DNA of 64,000 bases. Origin: Rhodanobacter sp. LX-99. Lineage in GTDB: Bacteria; Pseudomonadota; Gammaproteobacteria; Xanthomonadales; Rhodanobacteraceae. This document shows, piece after piece, positions 53,123 through 64,000 of this stretch (position 1 is its first letter; each line of letters opens with the position of its first letter). The notes beneath the pieces are model-generated. The model had not been told where the DNA came from and did no database searches. It worked only from the letters and a program-made list of their open reading frames with translations. The stretch spans positions 496,001-560,000 of the forward strand of contig NZ_JAHFVL010000002.1 of the NCBI RefSeq assembly GCF_018599185.1. Reading direction: 5' to 3'. A program made the position numbers and the translations under genes.

Positions 53123-55879
53123 ATGCACTCCACCGGCAACAGTTTGCAGAAACCTCTGACACGGCGCCTGCTGCCGCTGGCCTATGCGCTGGCGGTGGCG
53201 GTCGCGTTGATCATGGCGCTGACCTGGGGCGTGCTGCAGGTCCAGGTCACTCTCGCTGGTTTCCTCAACAGCGAGAGTGTCTGGTCCAAGGCGCAGAAGC
53301 AGGCCGTGATCGACCTGGACAACTACGCGCTCGACGGCGACGCCGCGGACCTGGCCGGTTTCCAGGATCATCACGGGCTGCTCGAATCCGATCGCTGGGG
53401 TCGCGACGCGATCATCTCCGGTGATTACAGCAAGGAAGGCATCACCCGCGTATTCGAGCGCGGCAACATCATGCCGGCGGCACAACCGGGCATGACCTTC
53501 ATGCTGCGGCACTTCCCGGGCATGCCGCACATACGCGAGGCGCTGGCGGCCTGGCGTTCCACCGATGCGTCGATCGCCGAGCTCGGCACGATCGCGGACG
53601 AACTGCATGCCGCTTACCGCGCCGGCGGGCCGTCGCCAGCCGAGATCGCGCGGCAACGTGGGCGCATCAAGGCACTCAACGCCTATATGGAGCCGCGCAC
53701 GGACCTGTTCTCGATCGAAGTCGTGAAGGGAGCCGTGTGGCTGGGCGAACTGCTGTTCTGGGCCGTGCTGAGCGCGTTCCTGATCGCCGCACTGCTGTGG
53801 CTGCGCATGGCGCGCCGCATTCTGGAAAGCATTCGCGGCAGCGAGGAACGCTACCGCCTGCTGTTCGACAGCGCCGCCGATGCGATCGTGATGGTCGACG
53901 AGGCCAGTGGGCGGATCCTGGACGTCAACCGCACCGCCGCGGTGTGGACCGGGCGCCGCGCGGACGAGCTTGTCGGCGACCGTTTCGTGCACTTGTTCCT
54001 GCAATCCATGGCGGGGCAGCAGGCCGGGCGGGCCGCCACCAACGCACTGCTGGATGCGGATGGCCATGCACGTCCGGTGGAAACGCAGACCAGCCTGGCC
54101 AACTGGGGCAACCAGCGGGTGCGCCAGGCGATCATCCGCGACATCTCCGAGCGGGTGGCGATGGAGCGGGAACGCCAGATCGCCGCCGAGGCGCTGGCCA
54201 ATATCGCCGAAGGCGTGATCATCGCCGATGCCGGGCGGCGGGTGATCTCGACCAATGCGGCGCATACCGAACTGACCGGTTTCACCAGCCAGTCGCTGCA
54301 CGGTAAGCGCCTCGACGACACCCGCTGCCTGCCCAATGGCAAGCCGTTGCCGCAATCGATCTGGGACAGTGTCGCCGCCGGCCACAACTGGATGGGCGAG
54401 GTCCTGAGCACCCGCAGCGACGGCAGCAGCTATCCCGAGCACCTGAGCATCAGCGCGATCCGCGACGGCGAAGGCCAGGTGGTCTACTACGTCGCCGTGC
54501 TCACCGATATCCACGAGGCGAAGGCGAACCAGCACCGGCTGGAGCACATGGCGCGGCACGACCCGCTGACCGGTCTGGTCAATCGGGCGGAATTCGAGCG
54601 GTACTGCGCCGAGGCGATCGCGGTGGCCGAGCGCGAGCGGCTGGCCGTGGTCGTGCTGTTTATCGACCTGGATGCTTTCAAGATCGTCAACGACAGCTAC
54701 AGCCATGCGATCGGCGACCGCCTGCTGATGAAGGTGGCGGAACGGATCCGCCGGCAGTTGTCCGAGGGCGACGTGGCCGGGCGCATCGGCGGCGACGAGT
54801 TCACCGTGCTGATCCCGCGGCTGATCCTGCGCGAGGACGCGCGGGCGATCGTCAATCGCCTGCTCGGGACCTTGTCCGAGCCGCTGCTGGTGGACGATTA
54901 CGAGATCGTGCTCAGCGCCAGCATCGGCGTGGCCGGCTATCCGCTGGATGGCGACAACGCGGCGGCGCTGATCGCGAACGCCGACGCGGCGATGTATGCG
55001 GCGAAGACCGAGGAGCGCAATGCGTTCCGCTTCTATACGCCGATGATGCACGCCGATACCCGCCGGCGGCTGCAACTGGCCACCGAGCTGCGCCAGGCGC
55101 TGGCACGCAACGAATTCCACCTGGTGTTCCAGCCCAGCGTGGAATTGCGCACGGGCCGCATCGTGGCGGTCGAGGCGCTGGTGCGCTGGCAGCATCCGGA
55201 GCGCGGCGAGGTGCTGCCGGCCGAATTCATTCCGGTGGCGGAAGGCCTGGGCCTGATCCGCCGCATCGACGAGTGGGTGATGCAGGCCACCTGCGCGCAG
55301 ATCCAGGCCTGGGACCTGGCCGGCGTGCCGCCGATCCGCGTGGCGGTGAACATCTCGGCGCGCTGGTTCGGCCATCCGGCCTTCGTCGACGGGATCAGCC
55401 GGACCCTGCAGTCGCGGCACCTGTCGGCGAGCCGCCTGATGCTGGAGATCACCGAGAGCGCGATGCTGCGCCTGGGCGACGACATCGAGCGCACCATGCA
55501 GACTCTGCACACGCTCGGCATCGAAGTGGCGATCGACGATTTCGGCACCGGCTACTCCTCGATGGCCTATCTCAAGCTGCCCGCGGTGGCCTACCTGAAG
55601 ATCGACCGCTCCTTCGTCACCGGCCTGCCGGGCGACAGCAACGACGCGGCAATCACCGAGGCGATGCTGGCGATGGCGAAAAGCCTCGGCCTGACCACGA
55701 TTGCCGAGGGCATCGAGACCGAGGCACAGCACGATTTCCTGCTGCGCAGCGGTTGCATGGAGGGGCAGGGCTACCTGTACTCCTACCCGTTGCGGCCCGA
55801 GGAAGTGCAGCGCCTGTTGTGTCCGAACCAGCCGTCGGTGCCGGCGCGCCTGAAACTGGTGCCGCCGAAGCGCAGCTGA
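53123..55879 (+). CDS. membrane PAS-PAS-GGDEF-EAL cyclic di-GMP signalling protein
   Basis: 918-aa protein. Two transmembrane helices (about 17-40 and 208-228) flank a periplasmic sensor region of about 165 residues. Two PAS domains follow (about 245-355 and 360-480). The GGDEF domain has the intact loop GRIGGDEF and DLDAFKIVNDSYSHAIGD. The EAL domain has EALVRWQHP, AIDDFGTGYSSMAYLKLP and KIDRSFV. Both enzymatic motifs are complete, so it may synthesise or hydrolyse cyclic di-GMP depending on input. ATG 53123 lies just before the first helix. Confidence 0.93.
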   Translation: MHSTGNSLQKPLTRRLLPLAYALAVAVALIMALTWGVLQVQVTLAGFLNSESVWSKAQKQAVIDLDNYALDGDAADLAGFQDHHGLLESDRWGRDAIISGDYSKEGITRVFERGNIMPAAQPGMTFMLRHFPGMPHIREALAAWRSTDASIAELGTIADELHAAYRAGGPSPAEIARQRGRIKALNAYMEPRTDLFSIEVVKGAVWLGELLFWAVLSAFLIAALLWLRMARRILESIRGSEERYRLLFDSAADAIVMVDEASGRILDVNRTAAVWTGRRADELVGDRFVHLFLQSMAGQQAGRAATNALLDADGHARPVETQTSLANWGNQRVRQAIIRDISERVAMERERQIAAEALANIAEGVIIADAGRRVISTNAAHTELTGFTSQSLHGKRLDDTRCLPNGKPLPQSIWDSVAAGHNWMGEVLSTRSDGSSYPEHLSISAIRDGEGQVVYYVAVLTDIHEAKANQHRLEHMARHDPLTGLVNRAEFERYCAEAIAVAERERLAVVVLFIDLDAFKIVNDSYSHAIGDRLLMKVAERIRRQLSEGDVAGRIGGDEFTVLIPRLILREDARAIVNRLLGTLSEPLLVDDYEIVLSASIGVAGYPLDGDNAAALIANADAAMYAAKTEERNAFRFYTPMMHADTRRRLQLATELRQALARNEFHLVFQPSVELRTGRIVAVEALVRWQHPERGEVLPAEFIPVAEGLGLIRRIDEWVMQATCAQIQAWDLAGVPPIRVAVNISARWFGHPAFVDGISRTLQSRHLSASRLMLEITESAMLRLGDDIERTMQTLHTLGIEVAIDDFGTGYSSMAYLKLPAVAYLKIDRSFVTGLPGDSNDAAITEAMLAMAKSLGLTTIAEGIETEAQHDFLLRSGCMEGQGYLYSYPLRPEEVQRLLCPNQPSVPARLKLVPPKRS

Positions 55880-55985
55880 TCCGGCGCACCGCGCGCGGGG
55901 CCGGTCCCGGCTGCCTTGACATGCATCAGGGCGCCTGGGCGGAGGTCGCGGGAGACTGCATGGGTTTTCCCGAACCGCGCACCTC

Positions 55986-56975
55986 ATGTCCAGCAGCGAA
56001 TCCGTTCCCGACGGCAGCAAGTACGTCAGCCCGCAAGGCACCCGTGCGGTCAAGGGCGGCATTCGCCCGAACGCCGCCACCGGCGTGCCGGATGTCGACC
56101 GCAAGCCGCCTTGGCTGCGGGTCAGGCTGCCCAGCGGCGCGCAGTACTCGGCGGTGCACGAGATCGTGCGCAGCCACAAGCTGAATACGGTATGCGCCGA
56201 ATCGAAGTGCCCGAACATCGCCGAGTGCTGGGGCCGCGGCACCGCCACGCTGATGCTGATGGGCTCGGTATGCACGCGTGCGTGCAAGTTCTGCTCGGTC
56301 AGCACCGGCAACCCGAACGGCTGGCTCGATCCGCTGGAGCCGCTGCAGGTCGCCGACGCGGTGGCGCTGATGGGGCTGAAGTACGTGGTGCTGACCTCGG
56401 TCGATCGCGATGATCTGGCCGACGGCGGCGCGGCGCACTACGCCGCCTGCGTGCAGGCGATCCACCAGCGCTCGCCACAAACCGCGGTGGAGGCGCTGAC
56501 GCCGGATTTCGCCGGCAATCTCGCGGCGGTCGCCACGGTGCTCGACGCCGGCCTGGTCACCTACGCGCAGAACATCGAGACGGTGGAACGGCTGACCCAC
56601 CCCGTGCGCGATCCGCGCGCCGGCTATGCGCAGACGCTCGGCGTGCTGGCCTTCGCCAAGCGGCACGCGCCGAAGACGCTGACCAAGACCAGCCTGATGC
56701 TGGGCCTGGGCGAGACCGACGCGGAGATCGAGCGCACGCTGGACGATATACGCGGCGCCCACGTCGATGTCGTTACGCTGGGCCAGTACATGCGGCCCAG
56801 CCCGCACCACCTGCCGGTGCAGCGTTTCGTCACGCCGGACGAGTTCCGGCACTACCGCGAACTGGCGCTGGGCAAGGGCTTCCTGGAGGCGGTCGCCGGG
56901 CCGCTGGTGCGTTCGAGCTATCGCGCCGAACGCGTGCTGGAGCACAACAATCTCGGACTGCAGCTGGGTGTCTAG
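55986..56975 (+). CDS. lipA: lipoyl synthase
   Basis: 329-aa radical-SAM enzyme that inserts two sulfurs into octanoyl chains of E2 and H proteins. Both iron-sulfur clusters are visible: the auxiliary one in [13 protein letters not shown] and the SAM-binding one in CTRACKFC. The C-terminal [11 protein letters not shown] is also conserved, including the serine ligand. The usual neighbour lipB is not in the window. The full family length supports the start. Confidence 0.97.
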   Translation: MSSSESVPDGSKYVSPQGTRAVKGGIRPNAATGVPDVDRKPPWLRVRLPSGAQYSAVHEIVRSHKLNTVCAESKCPNIAECWGRGTATLMLMGSVCTRACKFCSVSTGNPNGWLDPLEPLQVADAVALMGLKYVVLTSVDRDDLADGGAAHYAACVQAIHQRSPQTAVEALTPDFAGNLAAVATVLDAGLVTYAQNIETVERLTHPVRDPRAGYAQTLGVLAFAKRHAPKTLTKTSLMLGLGETDAEIERTLDDIRGAHVDVVTLGQYMRPSPHHLPVQRFVTPDEFRHYRELALGKGFLEAVAGPLVRSSYRAERVLEHNNLGLQLGV

Positions 56976-57010
56976 GAGCATGCGGCCGATCACCTGCAAG
57001 GAGTGTCGCC

Positions 57011-57352
57011 ATGGAACATCCGATGTATCCGTCATCCAGCGTGGAGCTGGCGCACAAGCGCCGTGAACTGGCGCCGGAACCGCTGAAGGCGTTCAAGGCG
57101 TTCAGTGCCGCGGTATTCGCCGATGGCGCGTTGCCGAACGTCACCAAGCAGCTGATCGCGGTGGCGGTGGCGCACGTCACCCAATGCCCCTACTGCATCA
57201 AGGGCCATACGGCCGAAGCCTTGAAGCAGGGAGCCAGCGAGCAGCAGATCATGGAGGCGGTCTGGGTCGCCGCCGAGATGCGCGCCGGCGGCGCGTACGC
57301 GCATTCCATCCTGGCGCTGGACGTGATGCAGCACGCACACGAGGCGGCCTGA
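57011..57352 (+). CDS. carboxymuconolactone decarboxylase/AhpD-like protein
   Basis: 113-aa alpha-helical protein of the AhpD-like family with the redox motif CPYCIKGHTAEAL and the preceding KQLIAVAVAHVTQ. Such proteins reduce peroxides or act as antioxidant adaptors through the CxxC pair. It lies 1 nt before the cysteine synthase gene, so the two are co-transcribed and possibly coupled to thiol metabolism. Confidence 0.93.
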   Translation: MEHPMYPSSSVELAHKRRELAPEPLKAFKAFSAAVFADGALPNVTKQLIAVAVAHVTQCPYCIKGHTAEALKQGASEQQIMEAVWVAAEMRAGGAYAHSILALDVMQHAHEAA

Positions 57353-57353
57353 A

Positions 57354-58304
57354 ATGGCCACGCGCTTTGCCGCGGTGTCGGACAGCATCCTCGACGCGGT
57401 GGGCGACACGCCGCTGCTGGAGATCGAGGGCGTCTACGCGAAGATCGAATTCCTCAATCCTTCCGGCTCGATCAAGGCGCGCATCGCCAAGTACATGATC
57501 GAGCGGGCGGAACGCGAAGGTCTGCTCAAGCCCGGCGACACCATCGTGGAGGCGACCAGCGGCAACACCGGCAACGCGCTGTCGATGGTGGCGGCGGTGA
57601 AGGGCTACCACATGCTGGTGGTGATGCCCGAAGGCATGTCCAGCGAGCGCGTGGCGATCTCGCGGGCGTACGGTGCGGACGTGCTGTTCTGCGGCAACTT
57701 CCATGTCAACGAGGCGCTGGTGCGCGCGCAGCGGCTCGGCCAGCAGGCGGGCTACTTCTGCCCCAGCCAGTTCGAATCGGAATGGAACGTGGAGGAGAAC
57801 CGGCTGATCCTCGGCCCGGAAATCCTCGCCCAGCTGCCGCCGGGTCGCACGCCCGATGCGCTGGTGCTGGGCGTGGGCACCGGCGGCACGCTGATCGGCG
57901 TGGGCCAGGCGTTTCGCGCGGTCAATCCGGACGTGCGGCTGTTCGCGATGGAGCCGTCCGAGTCGTGCACGATCCTGTGCGGCGAGATTGCGGCGCATAC
58001 CATCGAGGGCATTTCGGACGGCTTCGTGCCGGGCATCTTCCAGCGCCACGCGGGGCTGGTGAACGAAGTGCTGAGCGTGTCCGGCGCCGATGCCGTGGCC
58101 GAAATGAAACGGCTGGCACGCACGTACGGATTGTTCTGCGGGCCGAGTTCCGGCGCGCACCTGCTGGCCGCCAAGCGCGTCCGGCAGAACTTCCCGGAGC
58201 TGAAGACCGTGGTCACGGTGTTCTGCGACGAGGGCGAAAAATACCTGCACGAATACTTCATGCAGGCCGCCGCGGCCGACGTGGGCGCGGCGCACTTCCA
58301 GTGA
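57354..58304 (+). CDS. cysteine synthase family protein
   Basis: 316-aa PLP-dependent enzyme of the O-acetylserine sulfhydrylase type. The PLP lysine is in NPSGSIKARIA. The substrate loop is TSGNTGNALS. GVGTGGTLIGVGQAF binds the PLP phosphate, and GLFCGPSSGAHLLAA is the C-terminal phosphate loop. It makes cysteine (or cystathionine) from an activated serine. Annotation as cysK or cysM needs comparison, so no symbol is given. Starts 1 nt after the AhpD-like gene. Confidence 0.93.
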   Translation: MATRFAAVSDSILDAVGDTPLLEIEGVYAKIEFLNPSGSIKARIAKYMIERAEREGLLKPGDTIVEATSGNTGNALSMVAAVKGYHMLVVMPEGMSSERVAISRAYGADVLFCGNFHVNEALVRAQRLGQQAGYFCPSQFESEWNVEENRLILGPEILAQLPPGRTPDALVLGVGTGGTLIGVGQAFRAVNPDVRLFAMEPSESCTILCGEIAAHTIEGISDGFVPGIFQRHAGLVNEVLSVSGADAVAEMKRLARTYGLFCGPSSGAHLLAAKRVRQNFPELKTVVTVFCDEGEKYLHEYFMQAAAADVGAAHFQ

Positions 58305-58313
58305 AGTCGCCGC

Positions 58314-60113
58314 CTACAGCGGCGCGCAGTGGCGGTGCAGCCACTCCAGGTCGGCGTCGTCCAGCAGCGGGCTGAGCGCGGCGCGCACGCTGGCGTGGTA
58401 GTCGTCCAGCCAGGCGCGTTCCTCCGGGTTGAGCAGGCCCGGCTCCAGTGCGCGGCGGTCGAACGGGCACATCGTCAGCGTCTCGAAGGCGAGGAATTCG
58501 CCGAACTCGGTGCGGTCGGCCTCGACCACCACGGCCAGGTTCTCGTGCCGGATGCCGTGCCGGCCGGGCTTGTACAGGCCCGGTTCGATCGAGCTGATCA
58601 TGCCCGGTTCCAGCGCCACCAGCGCGCCGCCGGCGACCGGCGGGCGGATCGACTGCGGGCCCTCGTGCACGTTGAGGAAGTAGCCCACGCCGTGGCCGGT
58701 GCCATGGCCGTAATCCATGCCCGAAGCCCACAGCGGCGCGCGCGCCAGCGCATCCAGTTGCGGGCCGCTGGCGCCCTTCGGGAAGCGTGCGCGCGACAGC
58801 CCGATCATGCCCTTCAGCACCAGGGTGGCGTCGCGGCGCTGTTCCGGCGTGGTCTCGCCCAGCGCCAGCACGCGGGTGATGTCGGTGGTGCCGCCGAGGT
58901 ACTGGCCGCCCGAATCGACCAGCAGCAGGCCCTTTGCCTGCAGCGTGCTGTGCGATTCCGGCGTGGCGCGGTAATGCGGCAGCGCGCCGTTCGCCTGGTA
59001 GCCGGCGATGGTGGCGAAGCTTTCGCCGACCCAGCCGGGCTGGGCCGAGCGTTCCTCGTGCAGCAAGGTATCGACGTCGAGTTCGGTCACCGTCATGCCG
59101 GCGGCGAGGCGCTGTTCCAGCCGGCGGAAGCCGCGCACCAGGGCGGCGCCGTCACGTCGCATCACGTCGCGGATATGGTCGAGTTCGGCGGCGCTCTTGA
59201 CTGCCTTGAAGGCAGTGCTGGGGTTCGGCGCCTCGATCCGCGCCACACCTGGCGCAATGGCTGCGGCGACCGCGCTGACCACCCGGCCGCTGTCCAGCAG
59301 CAGGCGGTCGGCAGCGCCCAGCTCCTGCAGGGCCGAGGTGATCGAGGCGTAGTCGGCGATGGCGATGCCGTCGGCGGCCAGTTTCGCGACCAGCGCGTCG
59401 CCGAGCTTGGCGCGGCCCACGAACAAGGTGGCGCGCTGTTCCGCCTGTACCAGCAGATGGGCCAGGAATACCGGGTTGCACTCCACGTCGCTGCCGCGCA
59501 GGTTGGTCAGCCAGGCGATGTCGTCGAGGCTGGACAGCAGGTGATGGGTGGCGCCGAGCCTGTGCATCGCCTTGCGCAGGCGGGTGAACTTGTCGGCGCG
59601 CGGGATGCACGCCCAGGCCAGGTCGTGCTCGACCACCGGCGCCTGCGGCAGGGCCGGGCGGTCTGCCCAGATCGCACCGGGCAGGTCCAGGTCGGTGCGT
59701 ACCGTGGCACCGCTGCCGGCAAGCTGACGCTCGATCTGGCGCTGGGTGGTCACGGCCACGCTGTCGCCGGCCACGGCCAGCACGTCGCCCTCGTGCAGAT
59801 GCTGCTGCAGCCACTCGAGATGCTCGGGCGTATGCGGCACGCGCAGCTTCATCAGGCTGACGCCGCTGCCGGCGAGCTGCTGCCCGGCCTGCGAGAAGTA
59901 GCGCGAGTCGGTCCACAGCCCGGCCTGGTCGCGGCTGACGATCAGGGTGCCGGCCGAACCGGTGAAGCCGGACAGCCATTCGCGCGCGGCCCAATGGGCC
60001 GGCAGGTATTCGGACAGGTGCGGATCGGCGCTGGGTACCAGCACGGCGGCGACGCCGTGCTGCTGCATGGCCGCGCGCAGGGCGGCGAGACGGGCGGGGA
60101 CGGGGTTGTTCAT
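58314..60113 (-). CDS. aminopeptidase P family (Xaa-Pro aminopeptidase)
   Basis: 599-aa M24 metallopeptidase of the long aminopeptidase P type (XPNPEP1-like). It has two N-terminal creatinase-like domains (1-300), then the pita-bread catalytic domain. Metal ligands are in LLVDSGGQYLGGTTDITR, GHGTGHGVGYFLNVHEGP, SSIEPGLYKPGRHGIRHENL and EFLAFETLTMCPFD. It removes N-terminal residues before proline. It runs leftward, converging with the cysteine synthase gene (9 nt between stops). Confidence 0.94.
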   Translation of the reverse strand: MNNPVPARLAALRAAMQQHGVAAVLVPSADPHLSEYLPAHWAAREWLSGFTGSAGTLIVSRDQAGLWTDSRYFSQAGQQLAGSGVSLMKLRVPHTPEHLEWLQQHLHEGDVLAVAGDSVAVTTQRQIERQLAGSGATVRTDLDLPGAIWADRPALPQAPVVEHDLAWACIPRADKFTRLRKAMHRLGATHHLLSSLDDIAWLTNLRGSDVECNPVFLAHLLVQAEQRATLFVGRAKLGDALVAKLAADGIAIADYASITSALQELGAADRLLLDSGRVVSAVAAAIAPGVARIEAPNPSTAFKAVKSAAELDHIRDVMRRDGAALVRGFRRLEQRLAAGMTVTELDVDTLLHEERSAQPGWVGESFATIAGYQANGALPHYRATPESHSTLQAKGLLLVDSGGQYLGGTTDITRVLALGETTPEQRRDATLVLKGMIGLSRARFPKGASGPQLDALARAPLWASGMDYGHGTGHGVGYFLNVHEGPQSIRPPVAGGALVALEPGMISSIEPGLYKPGRHGIRHENLAVVVEADRTEFGEFLAFETLTMCPFDRRALEPGLLNPEERAWLDDYHASVRAALSPLLDDADLEWLHRHCAPL

Positions 60114-60126
60114 CCGGTCATGCTAG

Positions 60127-64000
<3,874 letters not shown>

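Noticed and set aside
53039..56311. 1090-codon open frame on the minus strand
   Set aside because: It is antisense to the PAS-GGDEF-EAL and lipA genes, has His/Arg/Gln-rich composition typical of shadow frames in GC-rich DNA, and shows no motifs.

Overview
The window is GC-rich, densely coding chromosomal DNA. It looks like a gammaproteobacterium of the order Xanthomonadales, most likely Rhodanobacteraceae (Rhodanobacter, Dyella or Luteibacter type). The reasons are the pyrG-kdsA-eno block at the right end, the XAC0095-type proteins, and the mix of penicillin acylase, DUF885, DUF1615, HutU and GGDEF/EAL genes. No rRNA, tRNA, CRISPR array, intact transposase or integrase was found. The genus is an inference.

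Layout. (1) 0.06-14.0 kb is ordinary chromosome: a DoxX protein, two transporters, a lipoprotein phosphodiesterase, an overlapping DNA-alkylation repair pair (Ada/AraC/AlkA fusion plus Ogt), a catalase-like peroxidase overlapping a cytochrome b561, a TPR protein and a lone urocanate hydratase. (2) 14.0-31.0 kb is a patchwork accessory region. It starts with a lower-GC two-gene module (unknown 344-aa protein plus an OLD-like ATPase/TOPRIM protein). Small lineage-specific genes follow: DUF2188, two XAC0095-like paralogues, two DUF3761 paralogues and an XRE regulator. The same stretch holds dead gene fragments (relE, a paralogue of the 18.5-kb gene), dispersed palindromes, and an array of about fourteen 21-bp tandem repeats. 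It also contains two unusual small proteins, at 23.9-24.4 and 30.5-31.0 kb. Each combines a possible deamidase or cysteine-protease active site with a C-terminus that looks like a eukaryotic Ras/Rho lipidation signal (CVLM and CTLL). Between them lie an Stv-like protein and a possible LirA/MavJ-type effector. (3) 31-52 kb is mixed metabolism and signalling: diguanylate cyclase, NTF2-like and START-like proteins, DUF885 and HExxH proteins, a sirtuin, an amidohydrolase, GNAT, barstar, penicillin acylase, an OmpA lipoprotein, and an ArsR operon with a perfect palindromic operator. (4) 52.3-64 kb holds a heme-oxygenase-fold protein followed by a membrane PAS-GGDEF-EAL protein, then lipA, an AhpD-like protein, a cysteine synthase, aminopeptidase P, and pyrG, kdsA and eno (eno cut by the window edge).

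The most interesting hypothesis is that 23.8-31.0 kb holds a set of effectors aimed at a eukaryotic host or predator. Two carry self-contained prenylation/palmitoylation tails that only eukaryotic enzymes would modify. The second candidate novelty is the 14.1-16.9 kb two-gene module, which has the look of a defence system.
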